The notes: generated from the letters alone by a model not told the origin. 64,000 nucleotides of DNA from Ischnura elegans (GCF_921293095.1 NC_060252.1:44950881-45014880); one strand, 5' to 3'. Counted from the first letter of the stretch, positions 24,576 through 38,215 are shown. Numbers and translations are program-made.

Positions 24576-26904
24576 TATCACGTGGAAAAAAATGAATGAA
24601 AATTCCACTGAGGAAGAACCTGAGATAAGTATTTAGGACGGATAAAGGAGGAAAAAAGGAACAAGAATATCGAGAAACAGATGGGAATATCTTTGAAAAG
24701 GAATACATTGAGTACTGCAGTATACCAAATTTTTGATTGCAGTTCTATTAATGTATGAAAAAAGAGGATTTGTGAATTCACTCATCGATTTCTTTAGGTC
24801 GAGCACTTAGCGAATACTGTCGGAAAACTTGGAAATAAAAAAGACTCTTTCTTTAATAAGAGATACGCACATTTCATTCCATCTCCGAGAGCATTAAATT
24901 GGTCTGAGAGGACACCGTGGCTATTATCCCTGATCCTTCGACGCCGTTAGGACGGTCATGTTCCCACCCCACTACCCTCCGCGAGAGATAACGAAATTCG
25001 TGTCGTCGCGAGCATTATGTAGCAATTACTATCTGGATAAATCAACCCGCCCCGACTTTTGTTTACGTTTATCCGTCGGAGGGGATATCGATGTACAGGT
25101 TCCGCCTTATTTAACAGCGGCCGCCACACGAGGAGGGCCCATAATGAGGCCGGATGATAGCGGAGCTCGTTAATGTTTTCTGATTGGGCGAGCTCGGTTG
25201 ACGCTAATGGGGACCGACCAGCCGGCTGGGCCGGCCGTGTCCTGAGGACCACACCGCCGTCTTGAGCATGCCCGTCCTCCCAGCTCATACCCATGATTAC
25301 AAGTTCCCAGACCAGTGTGGTCTGAGCCGCAGAACACGAAGGGAGGGGAAAGAAGTGAGGAGGACGAAGAGGAAGGTGGACGAGGATAAGGACGGGGTGG
25401 GAAAGACCGCAAAAGGAGGAGAAGAATAAAAAAAGAAGGTTAATGGTCGAATCGGTCTTGGGTGGCATCGTCCCAGAGTCGAGATTACTCCTTTCAAGCG
25501 TGTAAGATCCGCAATTAATTCTCCTTCGCCCTGGAGATTCGAGGTTTTTCGGTCTCCAGCTACGATCTCGGATCAGAAGACTTTTTGAGGTCGGTCGTCG
25601 ATCCAAGCTCAAGGTTTTTCTATCTGCCGAATGGGACTGTCGTCAAGCGGATAACACAAGCGCTTTGCCGACAGCGCTAATGGCGAGGATATTTACACAC
25701 CCTGATGGGTGGTTGGGTAAAATCATTCTATCGATTAGAGCCGATATTCCCGTGACGATTGAAAAACCCCACGGGGAATTTACTGGGTGATAAATACATT
25801 AGTAATCGAGGTGAATTCACTGACTTTTCCAAATAAGGTTACACAATAGTGCTACGATGAATTGAAATACAGAATAGTAACTGCATAAGATTTCATTGTG
25901 GTGGAATAATGTAACTACTAACTACTATTTTATTACGTCGAACTTCCCCTACATCACAACTGAAACTGTTGAATTTATTCGTAATAAATACATTACAATG
26001 TGCCGCCATATTGGCACCACCGACAGTGGCGCTGAAGCAGACAGAATTCTAAAGGTAAAAAATTACTCATCATTTACAAGTATAGCCCTAATGAATTTTA
26101 ACTACAAGAGATAAAATAGAAAATTTACCGCAGCAAGCCTAGTAACGGTAGTGAAAATGAGAAAAATAACAAGTTTCGCATGGTACCAGGAAAAACATGA
26201 GGAAATAAAATCAACTTCTTGTGATGGTTCATTGAAAACCATTTTTTTCAAAGGTGAAATTATAGTTTAGTGTCCAGTGCGTAAAAGTATTATTTCATAC
26301 ATTTTGATAGGAACCGACTTCCTGGAATGAGTTTCACTGCTGAGTTCTCAGGAATAAATAGATATGTATACGGAGCAGGTAGAAACTATAGAATTTCGAA
26401 AGAAAATGAAGAGCTCACGTCCAGGAAAAATCTACGGCATACCCAACAAAGGAAATGCTTTCAATGGAAAGCTATTTATTTTGGGTCACATTTCATTGTT
26501 GATTAAATTTGTTGTTTGTTAGTTCATTGTTGATCACTAGGGTTTTGCCGTAATTTTATCAATTCTCTAGAGTGTAATTTTTCATCGGTATCTTAAGAAT
26601 AGTCTGAGGATATTAGCACAGTGTCAGTTATTCAGGAAAAATTGAAAAATACCAACTGCTTGAGTTTAATCTTAAAAGCACTTATTTGGAATGCAAGGCG
26701 ACTAATGGAAAAGGCCCGAGTCCTTCCCGTATATTTACGTAAAAGTTGCCATTTCAGACACATTTAAAACAGTTTTCAGAAATTTCCGCACTATGGTGAG
26801 GAGCGCATGGCGGACCACTTATTCCCATTGTTAGCTATAAAAAAATGCAATCGCGATGATTAACATTGAAAAGTTATAGATCTGATAGATTATATTGCTA
26901 TTAT
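24576..26904. other. unassigned, with a GC-rich stretch at 24900-25620
   Basis: The GC-rich part has long open frames on both strands, but no domain or codon signal tells one from the other. It may be a CpG-rich regulatory region. The rest is AT-rich and featureless. Confidence 0.4.
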
Positions 26905-27645
26905 AGTATTCTAGCGATTAAGGTAGTTTTCCATGGAGTACTAAAGAAGTAATTTGGGAGCCTCACTTTCCTTCCAACACTGCCTTCTTCAATACACTGT
27001 AAGGCCTACTCCCTTTCAATCTCTCTAAAAATCCTATTCTCTTCCTTCCCCTCCCTCGTTTACCTAACATTCTACCCTATAAATCCTTTTTATATTCCGC
27101 TTAGTACTCCCTCCATCCATTCCTTCTGTCTCCTCCGTACCTCAACCAAAAGCTGCCTCTCCTCGCCAACCATATCCAGCACTTCGCCGTTCCTTTTCCT
27201 CTCCGTCCATTTCACCTTCTCCATTCCTCTCCATACCCACATCTCTAATGCTTTCAGTCTTATCTCATCCTCCTTCCTAAATGTCCACGTTTCGGCACCG
27301 TAAAGAGCTACACTCCAGATCAAACGCTTCACTAACCTTTTCACCTTATATAGTGAACCTCTCATAAGTTTCTTCCTGTTCATGAACGTCTCCTTTGCTA
27401 ATGCCATTCGCTTCCTGATGTCCTTACTACTGTATCCGTTTTCCCCTAATGTGCTTCCTAAATAGTTGAATTGCTCAACCTGCTCGAGTTTATCCCCACT
27501 TACCTTTAGATAGATTATATAATCACGTATTTTTACATCGCACAACAGCCCCAACGAAAGCTTCTTTCCGCGAGGAATTCGGATCGCTCTGGCATCAACA
27601 ACGCTTGTGGTGAATTTAAGCCTGAATAACAAGATCATTTTCCCA
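26905..27645 (-). mobile_element. non-LTR retrotransposon 3' part (family A), longer copy
   Basis: The minus-strand frame at 27638-27090 shows the end of an RT domain (EQFNYLGSTLGENG, KRLIWSVALYGAETWT) and the same C-terminal region as the 640-972 fragment. The 3' tail aligns with 546-640. It is 5'-truncated and lacks the catalytic RT motifs. Confidence 0.75.
27090..27638 (-). pseudogene. reverse transcriptase C-terminal fragment (182 codons)
   Basis: Carries the FNYLGS box typical after the RT palm, the LYGAETWTFRKED box and WTERKRNGEVLDM. It has no catalytic aspartates and no endonuclease. It is a truncated relic of the same family as the copy near 0.6 kb. Confidence 0.7.
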
Positions 27646-27835
27646 TCCCTTCAGTGGGACAGCTCCAGCGATGGCGGAAAAGAATTACCGTTTATCGCGA
27701 TCATTTTCCGCGATTGCTCACGGGATGGAAATACATCCCTTTTAACATCACTCGACACGTCGCTTTTTCCATCGCTGAAACATACCTGCACTGTCTTTCA
27801 CTCAATCAAAACGCACGGCCGCGATTGTAAAGGCC

Positions 27836-27968
27836 GCTACACACGGTCAATGATCATACGAATGATCATGCTGAATGATGACGTGATCATTCACAGGATC
27901 TTGCGAGCAAAATAGAACATGTTCTAATTTTCACTGAATGATCATGCGCATGACGGTTCATGCTATTT
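27836..27968 (+). mobile_element. truncated hAT-type MITE
   Basis: Begins TAAAGGCCGCTACACACGG and contains ATAGAACATGTTCTAATTTTCACTGAATGATCATG, shared with the fuller copy at 40337-40530. The right end is missing. Confidence 0.5.
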
Positions 27969-30190
27969 TTTTATTTTTCCATGCATATATTCTAATTTTT
28001 GATGAAATTTAATTACTGGCACTGATTATTTTCTTTTATTTTTTTTTAATTTTTCGGCCCGCATAAATGTGGGAAATATATATTAAGTCCCTTACATTGA
28101 AAATTTTGGAGACCCCTGTCTTCGTGGGACGGAAAAATTATCGTTTGATTCAGGTTTTAGTAAGTCCATTTAAATTCGCGGTGGGTAACAGTACATCCAA
28201 AAGCCTACTGGAGTATCCTCTTCTATAATATTCGAGGCGGCATTCTTTTATCTCTTAAATGCTCTTCCATTTCACGCGATGGAAACCGAATGCAGCGTAA
28301 TGTATCCTAATGAGAAGATGCAGACGTCATGAGTGGGACTCCGTTCCAGCAACTCCGCCTAATGGCGCGAACACGTGGTCATTCTGCCTATGCCAGGTGC
28401 GAAGGAGTGAAAGAAAGCCCCAGCCCAAAAGGGCTGCTTCTCCCTGCAGCTCTCCTTTTGTGGATTGCAGGTCAGGGGTGCCTTATTGGCTCCCTTGATG
28501 CTCGACCACCGCTCGTTTCACTCCACGCGAGTTAATAACCCCGCTCCTTCCCAGGTATATACTGAAAGCAGACTCCTCCTTCCATAAGCATAGGAGAACG
28601 AATTGCTCATGAAACCTACCTCAAAAATGTTTACCGTCAATCCATAATTAACCAGAGTATTTTTTTTAAATTACGCACATTTTACACCCTAATAAAAGCT
28701 AGAACGCAGATATTATATGATTTAGTAGCGGCTGGAGAAGTCTGGACGAGCTTATAGCCTGACTAAATATTTTATGATTATCCTCAATTCCCAGACGACA
28801 GGAAATCTTCCAGAAAAGCAACGCATACCACCACCATCAAGAGAAGGTGTAACTCCCTTCAGGCCCATCTTATTTTGCCTTTCTTCTCAATGAATTACTT
28901 GTTTAAAACTAAGGTTATCACAAAGAAATTTTAATTGCAAATGGAGAGCAGCCTTGTTAAAATTTGCGTGTATCACAAATATAAAAATTTAACATCTGAT
29001 AAAATGCTGAGCTAAAATTTTCAAGTTTGAGATGCAGGCACATGTTGAATGGAGTGAAAAAATACACTGAATATTTCAATATGATAGGGTACGGCTTAAT
29101 TGAGTCATTTGTCCCGGAAATACATCGGCAGAGCGGGAGCGAAGCGTCCGATTAACAAATTTTTCGATTCAAATAAGTAAGCCGAGGTGGATGAAGTTAA
29201 GTTAAACAATCAGTTGCGGCAGATGAAATGAATTTAAGCAAATCAGTTTTCAGATGGTGAAGTTTATACGATCTTTTGTGCCAGGCCAAGAACGAATTAG
29301 TAAAACCTTTTCGTATACTGTCCACTTTTTATAGCGAAAATTAACAACCCGTTTCGATGATAGCGTCTCTATCACGTATAGTATCTAATTAGTATGATGA
29401 TGGTGATTACCATCAAAACGCGTAGTTAATTCGCAATTAAAAAAGCGGACAGTGCGCAAAGGTTTTATTTCATTTATTCACCACATCACGCCTTGCACAT
29501 TTAAGCTTGCCTCGCTAGGATTTCCGTTGGTACTCTGTCCTTCTCAATCATAAAAAAGATGAAGATTTTTCAGAATGGTTTGAGTAGGTATTAACCCGTT
29601 TACGCCCAGGATTTTAGCAAAAGCAGACTTTTTCATCCATAGGCATGAGATGAGGAGTGACCTCACACACCTTACCTCAATTTTTTCCTCCATCCGTTGT
29701 TTACACGAATATTCTAAGGAAGTTAACGCACACTTTCCCACGCCGTTAGAAAATAAATTTGTAATTAAAATGATTCAGCTGCGGCTGGTTAAGTCCGCAC
29801 AAACTTACGCCCAAGTTATCTGGAGACGAAAAATATTTTTGACTGAATGTGATGGTTATCTTACGAGAATGCACCTGAGAATGTAACATTCCTCCTCGCA
29901 GTAGATAAAAATAAATCACTCGTGTAAACGTTTGCCGTCGAATTGTTGCTAAAACGGATAGTAAAGTGCATTGGTTGTGGGATTGAATAACTTGCACCAT
30001 CACTTCAGTAATTAAATAACACAGTCATTAGAATCGAGTTTTCAACAGTTTATCATGACTAATGTTCAACAATAAATGCTATCATTCACGATTGAATGCT
30101 GTATTTAGGCTGAAATAGGTATCTCTAATAAACTTATGTAAGAATATTCATCAAGATATTTTGTCCGAACAAAATATATTCACATACTAT
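27969..30190. other. unassigned
   Basis: AT-rich, with scattered short frames lacking motifs. No feature is supported. Confidence 0.4.
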
Positions 30191-30300
30191 GTAGCACTGA
30201 ATCATAATTCTTTCAGAGAGTACAAGGAAGACAGAGAGGGGAGAGAGAAAGAGGAGAGATCGCAGAGAATGGAGGAAGGGGCGAGATAGCTGCAACCGCC
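30191..30300 (+). repeat. purine-rich (GA)-type low-complexity tract
   Basis: A run of GAGAGAGAAAGAGG-like sequence. Open frames on the opposite strand across it follow from its composition. Confidence 0.6.
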
Positions 30301-33300
30301 GACACGGTAAAGTGCTGCCACTTGAGCGGTGGAATTCTGAAGTTTTTGGGCGCAGGAGAGGGCTTTCATTTGATTGCAAGCGCCATCGTCGCTTCGCTTG
30401 AATGGGATGCGGCGCCGAGGGCAAGATGGGATCACGCTCGTTGGAACTGAACGCAGGTAAGAAAGCTAGCTACTGGAGGGTAATTAAAGACGAAAAAACG
30501 GATATACACCATTTACACGAGGATCATTGCCCGTGCATGGCTGTGTGTTCAATGTAGCACCGGAATATGTAGCAGTACGGTTACGAAGCAGTGGGGTTAA
30601 TCATTGACAGACGTCATTCGTGCATGACACATTTCAAATAAAAGAAGAAAAAAAAGATATTTTGAATTATAATTTATCGTCACCTCATGACATACACGAG
30701 GATCAATTCCCGTTAGAGACTAAAATGTAGCAGCAAAAGATGATGCTATACGATAAGCAGATGTGGCTTTAGTCAAAGATAGATGACGTTCATGTACCTA
30801 CGGCATCTTAACATTCAACGAAGAGCTAAAAGAAGGTATAATTGAGAGCAATATATCGTCTAACTACGCATTAATCCGGCCTGGTAAAACGACACAGATC
30901 CTTCACAGTAATCAAATGAGCAATTTTACGAAAATGTAAGCATACCTTGTATCTAATTGGAAGAAAAGAGATTTGATGTGGATTCCATACTACACATCGG
31001 ATGTTTTTTACTTAAGTGGCAGCAGCAGAAAAAGAGGAACATTCCAGAATGTTCCACACATTCAACACCTTCTCGTCTTCAACACCGTGAAGATATAAAT
31101 TAATGTGCAATTTAACATGGCAAATGAAACAAACTCTGTACATTCCTTACAGCTTCGACGACTGAGGGTCATTTTCAAGTAGGAGACAAATGATGTTAAA
31201 AAACGAGCAATAAAAAATATTAGAGTAAAGAATTTGAGACTTAACGTAATAGAACTTACTTGTATCAAAGAATTCCTTTCCAATTTTAATAAAACTGTAT
31301 AAATAAGCTCGCATTAAGTGTTATTTCACCTTTATAATGGCATAGTTGGAAACTGGATGGGTTATTATAAGTATTTTATAACACGTTACGCACGCTTGCC
31401 CGAGATTATATAATATGATGTCATAGGTTTTGTTGAGCCAAGAAAGAGAGTCCTCCGACCAACGGTTCCAAATGAGAACCAACAGTCTTCGATGTGTAGA
31501 CGAAGATCTCTAGGATTTCACACTGGGTTACCTTCTTCATGTCTCCTTCAACAGTGTCGACGAGGAAATCGCCCAACAAGGATCCAAGTGCTTACATGTG
31601 GTAAACATTACTAGAGTTTTATTGTGATATGTATCCTTTCAGAATATTTGGTACCTACATAAAGTAAACGATAAATATTCCCATTACCCTTTCATTACAG
31701 TGATTTCTGATAATGTCAGAATCCACTTGTCATAATTGAGTAGGTACGAAAGGTATGTAATCCATATAACGTTTTATCAGATTCAAATTTTTACACGAAA
31801 TATGTTGATGCTATTAATACTTACTATTTAGGGTAAATTACCTAACATAAGCTTAACCTCTTCATACGTGAGTTCTTCGGTGTTGCAGATCAACTAATGT
31901 TCGCGTGATAGCGTCGAGCTTCCTTCCACGTGTTTCATAATATTAGTGAAAACACAACGCTATCATACACCAGTTTTAAATTATATGAAGCTTTTATTGA
32001 ATGTCCGCCCTCAACAAGTACCCTATTCTCGTTCTTCTCACATGAACCGTGATTACTTACCTTGGCACGGATTTTAACTATTTACCTAACCGTCAACAAA
32101 CATGACTTTTGTATCACTCAACATGAAAGGTCATTGAAAAATCAATTCAACTTAATGAGGAGACTTATGAAAGCCCATATGATGGAGAAGAAGTCGGAAT
32201 AACAGTCAAAGCACAATAGTTTAAGTTACTACCAACCCGTGAATCGTAGGAAATAAACTTGATACGAAACCAAGGCTCCAAGAATGCCGAGCATAATAAT
32301 TCTGTAGACATATTCAAAACCATCTGCATAACAAAATCATAGCGTGACTTTTTAATGACTCTCTTTCGAAGCATTCCCATAGCTGTGGGCATAGGTTCCA
32401 GCTGGTTCCAGCCGTCCAAATTGTCTCAGAATTCACGTGGCGTCTTATACCTTTTTCTTTCCTTACGTCTTTAATATCCGCTCGGGTTGTTACAATCACC
32501 CCTCAACGAACACATCCGCATATTACCTCGCTCCTTCGCAAGAATCTTGCTCAGCGTCTTAATACTTTGTTTCCAATGAATTTGGTAAAGTGTTTCGTGT
32601 GGCGGACTTCACTTGGGTCAGGCGTGGAGCTCGATGGTACCAAGGTGACCCGCGCAGCATACCCCGGTTTCTTGTCGCTGAACATAAAAGTGTTAAACAA
32701 TGAACGTACCGGAGAAGAAACAAGGTGGTTTCGAGTCTTTCTCCTGGGAAATATTCACCCCCAGGAAATAAGGAAAACAAACAATGCACGAATGAGGGCA
32801 CCCGTACCTTTAGAACAGTAGGGCCGGGCAAAGGAAGAAATGCAAGAAAGTGCGAGGCGCCGCGGTCTGTTTGCGTTACAAATGATTCCGCTCACCCGTT
32901 TTGGACCAGGGAAAAAAAACACGTCGAAGAAAATGGTCATGCGAAACAAATGAATTCCACGAAGAGAACGCGAACGTTTTTTTAAAAAATACACTGTCAT
33001 ACGTTCCCGCGAATGAAAAAAATACCACCAAAGTTTATTTTTTTTCCATTCCTCTCTCCTTCTCATACATATTCCCCGCTTTATTGTTTTTTTTGGTTCT
33101 TTTGAATCGTTCCCTCCTTTATCCAGTCATTCAGCCTTTCCCTTTTATATTTTATTCACTTTCTTTCAGTCCTTTTTTTTTCAACTCAGTCATTCCGCGG
33201 GACCCAGTCCTCCGGAACCGTCAATGTATTCGCGCACAAAGGGAGAAAAAAAATAGACTGCCTTTTGAGGTACCAGAGTCCGCCGTTAACGCATATGTAC

Positions 33301-34600
33301 ACCCCCGTACCGCTATACAGGTATGATATTATGAAGAAGAATATTGTCGAGCGAAAAAAGCGGGGGGTGGGGGGGTGATGGAAGCTATAAATGCAGTACC
33401 TTTTACATGTTATTTTTCTGCGAGGGTATTTGTGGAGTCTCCGAGAACACCTCCGCAGCCCCTTTCCGCTCCTGCGGTATCATTTGTTCGTTTTTCACAA
33501 GGTTTTCTCACCGCTCCAGTGCGTTCTTTCGCTCATTCGGAGAATACTTTTCCATCAAGCGTGGGTGAGCACGCGTGAACTTCTCTGTCATTTCGATGAG
33601 GAGGGAAAAAAGCATACTCTGAAAGCCTTGATTCTTCACTGTAGATAGCGCTGAAGTACCACTCATGGCCGGGAATCAAATGGGATTTTTCAAAGTTGTC
33701 CACCACATTTAGGGGGTGGTCGTCTTCTGGCACGACCCGGTAAACAATCAGTCGACACAGTATATTAATTGTGCTATTTTTATTCATACTCTTTCAAAGG
33801 CTAGTGTGTGATAAGACTACCCACCTATTACCATTTTACAACTGTGTTTTCCCTCTACAACATTGTTTCATCCCCTCAACTAACCAACTTGTTATCCCTA
33901 TTTTATCCATCCATACAACACATCATTTAGATACTTTGTTTCCCCGAAAATGGAATTCAACATCCCATTCATTGACACTCCTCAGGCATATACTAACTAC
34001 ACTTATCAAACCAATTTCTTACTGTATATCTCGGGTCGATTACACAACTAACGTTGGTCTCATTGGGAGGAAAAAACGCAGTTTTGGTATTGATATCTAC
34101 CAAAACTAACTATTATCATCTGATTTCATTTCTATTTTCCCTTCATCTCACATACTTCACCTCTACTGCAATATATCACGGGAAGAAATTTTCATATTTC
34201 TGTAAAACGTGACATTTATGATGTCAATTTCAAACCTTCGCCGATTTCGTAAGGAATGGGAATCATGCGAATTCATACTCTTGAACAGTTCATGAATGTC
34301 TTCTGCACATCGGCCATCATCATTACCACAGTTCTCATATTAGCGTTCCCGCGTCTCGTCCGGTACCTTCGATCATCAACGTAATAAGATATTAAGCACT
34401 ATAAGATATTAAGAACTATTCACACGCTACCAATGAAGCAGTTAATCTGAGCATCAACCAGGATTCCCGACGTCACACCGTCCATATTTTCACTCTTAGA
34501 GTCCATTAATGATATTTATTAGAGCTAGTAGTTTTGTGTTGAGCAATGAGGAGATTGACGCAAGTTATCCACCGCAAGCTCTCCCAGAAGCAATAACGAA
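30301..34600. other. unassigned
   Basis: No gene is supported. 32.5-33.6 kb has overlapping frames of 60-140 codons on both strands, without domains, codon preference or matching starts. Confidence 0.4.
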
Positions 34601-34698
34601 GTCGGGCTCGGTGGCGGGGGGGATAAGTCCTCGCCTAACATACCAAAGGTCGCGGGTCCGAGTCCCGCCTGGATTAGTAGCAACTTCCAGGACATGTG
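34601..34698 (+). mobile_element. tRNA-headed SINE, left part (split by pogo element)
   Basis: GGCTCGGTGGCGG serves as the A-box region and GGGTCCGAGTCC (about 34654-34665) as the B-box. The sequence stops at the TA where the pogo element begins and continues at 37829 after it. Confidence 0.55.
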
Positions 34699-35147
34699 TA
34701 GGGGAAGGTAGGGTAAGATGACGAACTTAAGCTTCAGATTTTTTCCCTTAATTTATTAAGAGGTTTAAAATCCTAAAATTCGAAAGGACAATTCTTTCAA
34801 CATTTATGTTTAATAAAAAAATTTGGTACCACGTATTCCTCTCTTGAATTATGAAAAATATTTCACCAAAGTAAAAGTGTAATTTTCGTCATCTTACCCC
34901 ACGCGTGGGGTAAGATGACGAATGGGGGTGGGTAAGATGACGAACAGATAAAAGTAGTACGTTAAGATGGAAAAGTTTTATTTTAAGGATTCAGAAAAAC
35001 ACTTAGCTTGCTAACCCTTAATATGAATTTTAAAAAGTCAAAGTTTAAGCACAAAAAAATCAAGAACCGGTCGATTCTAATGAAACAAAACATTGAAAAT
35101 TTGGCAATACAAAAATTTAGAAGAACATAGTAACCAGGAAATACAAT

Positions 35148-37129
35148 TTACACACAAAAATCACATTTCCAGGGCGTGTCTTTCGCTTCGCTATTACTCC
35201 AGCCAGAACATGCAGCATGTGCCCAAGATTTGCACCTGAAGCACTGGTACCACAATTCTTCCTTTCCATACTCTCTACAAATAATGCACTTTTCATCAAA
35301 TATTGATTCGTTCTCTATGTCGTCCTCCATGTAAGGAACCTCTTCCGGTGACTCGTCTGATGACTCGTCATCCAGTTGATGCTTTTTAATTTTCTTTACT
35401 TTTTTTGTCCTCTTTACGGTTTAATTTTTCTTTACTTCCTCAAATTTAGAACCCTTGGCTTTCTTTGACGCCAATGCTTCAGCTTTTCTTTTCAATCTTT
35501 CCTGCCTTTTTATTTCCAGCAATTCTTTTTCTTTCTGCTTTTCTTCAAGAGCTTGTTTCACAGGACTTCCAGAAATGTGGTAAGAAGGCAGTTTATTCCT
35601 GGGTCGCCTGATTGTTTTCTTGATGGCCATTGGAAGTGGAGGTAGGGCTGAGCAAGTGGGGAGCTGTGGAGGCAATGTCGAAGAGGTAGATGGCTGTTGA
35701 GGAACAGTTGAGGAATTAGGATGCTGTGGAGGTAGGGTTGCCGACATGGCGGGGTCTGTAGTACGGGCTGAAGAAATGGGCTGGATACCTATGGTAGGAG
35801 CATCTTTTTGGTTATTTTCAACGATATCAGTGGTGTGTGAAGCTTGAAAATCTTCATCAGTAAAAATGTTGCTGTCTAGGGGCTCAATGCCAGTAGCTCT
35901 GAACCCATTCACAGCAGTCTGGATAGTACTCACTCTAAGGTAAGCTTTACCGAATATTCTGCCTACCTCTCGTATTGTTATGACGGCTCCTGGGTTAGAA
36001 ACCAAATAATCTTCGCAGCCTTGACTATAGGCAGTCTTCAGCGGGCCATAGAAAGCCACATCAAGCGGCTGCAACCTGTGACTTGTATGAGCTGGAAATC
36101 CGAGAAGGCATATTCCATTATTCCTACAAAAGTTAATGGATTCCAGGGTGACATGTGAGGCGTGATTGTCCATGATAATTAGGACTGGATTTTGTTTACT
36201 TGGGTGAGCATGACTAGTAAAGTGTTCTAAGAACTCTAGAAAGTTTTGAGCAGTCATCCATCCTGATTCATGAGCCACTCCTTTGGTACCTGGGGGTGTT
36301 CCATTTAAAAAATCAGAATTCATCCTTACCCTGGGAAAGACTAGAAAAGGTGGAATGTAAGTACCAGTGGCACTCATACCGCATAAGGCCGTGACTGTTA
36401 CTCCTCTTTCAGCAGAGGAAACTTTAATCACACGGGGGGATCCAATGGGTGAGATCACTTTAGGAGTTTTCGTTGGCACTGTGGAAAATCCCGTCTCATC
36501 GATGTTGTAGATATTCTGGGCTTTGAACAGATAGTTCAATCTGAGTTCTTTAAGTGTTTCAAAAAACTTTCCTACATTTACTCGATTGAAAGCCATGAGT
36601 CGAGCTACCGATGTTGCCTCTGGCTTTCGCAGCGATAGCTTGCAAATTTTTAGATAATTCGCAATGAATTCTTTTCCAGCGGCTTTCTTTTCTGTATTGA
36701 ACCGATGGCTCAATCCTAAATTTTCTGCATACGAAAAACACAATTTCCCAAACTGGTTTTTCGTTATCCCAAAAGCTCTTTTGTCCAAATCAATTATATA
36801 ACGTCTAAGCTCTTCTATTTGTTGATCTGTGAATGTTTGCTTAAATCTGCCTAAGTTATGAGGATATTCCTAAAACAAATAAAAGAGTTATCCAAAAATT
36901 TTTAAAATAATAATTCTCAGGCAATTATATTTTTTTACTAACAAACTTACAACTTTCCCACTGGGGCCACATCTCTGCTTAACATATCTTCGTAGAGTTG
37001 CTTCCGGCACGTTATATTTCTTTGCTGCAGCATTTACACTAGTGGTTTTTTTACTTCTGCAACAGCTGCATCCATTGCCTCCTTATCCCACTTTCCTCTG
37101 TCACTTTTCCTCGTGTGATTTCGAGGCAT
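35148..37129 (-). pseudogene. pogo-type transposase with two lesions
   Basis: Exon 1 starts at the ATG at 37129 (MPRNHTRKSDRGKW), a typical pogo helix-turn-helix start. A 7-A run (37052-37046) throws the frame off. A GTAAGT donor at 36950 and a TTTTAG acceptor at 36870 mark an 81-bp intron. The long frame then gives the DDE_1 core: [16 protein letters not shown] and QPLDVAFYG, with 35 residues between the last two Asp. A TAA at 35423-35421 interrupts the frame, which continues open in phase to a PHD-like finger (C-x2-C…W-x-C…CDFC) ending at 35148. Either lesion could be an assembly error, polymorphism or decay. Confidence 0.75.
36870..36950 (-). other. 81-bp intron of the pogo transposase
   Basis: GTAAGT donor and TTTTAG acceptor on the minus strand. 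The joined reading continues in frame from the HTH part into the CENP-B-like domain. Confidence 0.6.
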
Positions 37130-37828
37130 GATGTTTGTCAAGCCTAAAACATTCGTAGATATATACTATGTATGCATTAATATAATGTAATAAAAATAAT
37201 TCTATATGATAACAACTGAAACATTCGCCAGACGTGCTGACCGCATATTTGGATCCGCCTTTAGATTGATGGTTTAGCAGTACTTATTTTGATTTCCAAA
37301 GGAATTTAAAAGTAACTAAAACTAAACCACCAATCAAACTTAAAACAAACTATTGAAATAGACAAACCTACCAGCTAAAATTCAGTCCGAAACCAATTTT
37401 TTAAATACGTCAAAAGCTATTCATAAAAGGTACTCAAAAAGATGTCGGGTAAGATGACGAACCAGCAAACTTCTCGTCATCTTACCCCACGTCGCCATTT
37501 TGGTTTATAAGTTATCTATCATTACTCTAGCTCATCTTAAAAATCTACTGAAGACATGGTTCTTTGCATGACAGGTTATATTCTGAGAAAAATATAGGTA
37601 AGAGTAAAAACAACTAACCGTATTCGAGTAATTCCTTCAAAACTTACAATCACGAGGTAAGAAAACACATCTCACTCGCTACTGCTCGCAAAAACATTTG
37701 GCCCGCCTTTCTTTGCGGTGAATTTCCTAACTAATTGCCTGAGTCTCAGGAAGAGCTAGGACTCATGCTGCTATCTATGAATGCACAAGAGAAAAATCGA
37801 GTTCGTCATCTTACCCGACTTTCCCCTA

Positions 37829-37925
37829 TATGTGATCGTCTGTTGTTGATTGTTTAAACTCCCGATGGAAAGGCCACATTGTGTTGGATTCGGGGGTATT
37901 TGAAATAAATAAATAAAAATAATTA
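37829..37925 (+). mobile_element. SINE, right part with A-rich AATAAATAAATA tail
   Basis: Continuation of the SINE at 34601 after the pogo insertion. It ends in a (AAAT)n-like tail, as LINE-mobilised SINEs do. Confidence 0.5.
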
Positions 37926-37929
37926 AATT

Positions 37930-38215
37930 TCATTGACGCCTCCATACTACCCCGCAAGCCGCATCAATAATAGGTGCATGGCAGGGGGCGTTAGGATATG
38001 AGCCGCTTACTGAAGAAAGGAAGATGAGGAGATGAGCGTACTGAGTTCCGCCAAGCTTTTATTAAAGTCCTTTATTGTTCGGGGGAAAACCGATATCCGT
38101 AACCTATTCGTTTGGCAAAGTATATCTCTTCATATTCATCGTTTCTCTACGACCTAGAAACATCTAATGTAATGTTCCCCGTGTCGCTTTGAAAGATATC
38201 TATTCTCAAAGGCTT
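37930..38215 (-). mobile_element. non-LTR retrotransposon 3' end (family B)
   Basis: Has the TTTATTAAAGTCCTTTATTGTTCGGGGGAAAA-type block and the GGGGGCGTTAGGA segment shared with the pieces at 24035 and 46835. Degraded. Confidence 0.65.

Larger units (their letters stand above)
34701..37826 (-). mobile_element. pogo/Tigger-type DNA transposon, 3126 bp
   Basis: The ends are near-perfect 26-bp inverted repeats, GGGGAAGGTAGGGTAAGATG… at the left and its mirror ending at 37826. They are flanked by TA duplications (34699-34700 and 37827-37828), the tc1/mariner-pogo footprint. It encodes a DDD transposase on the minus strand. Extra copies of the GGGTAAGATGACGAA motif lie inside both ends (34885-34945 and 37445-37485). 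It is inserted in a SINE, so it is younger than that copy. Confidence 0.9.

Noticed and set aside
24956..25612. 218-codon minus-strand frame in a GC-rich stretch
   Set aside because: Competing frames on both strands and no recognisable protein pattern; Ser/Pro/Leu-rich composition follows base content.
32567..33648. Series of 60-140 codon frames on both strands
   Set aside because: No domains or consistent strand. They coincide with stop-poor GC- and T-rich sequence.
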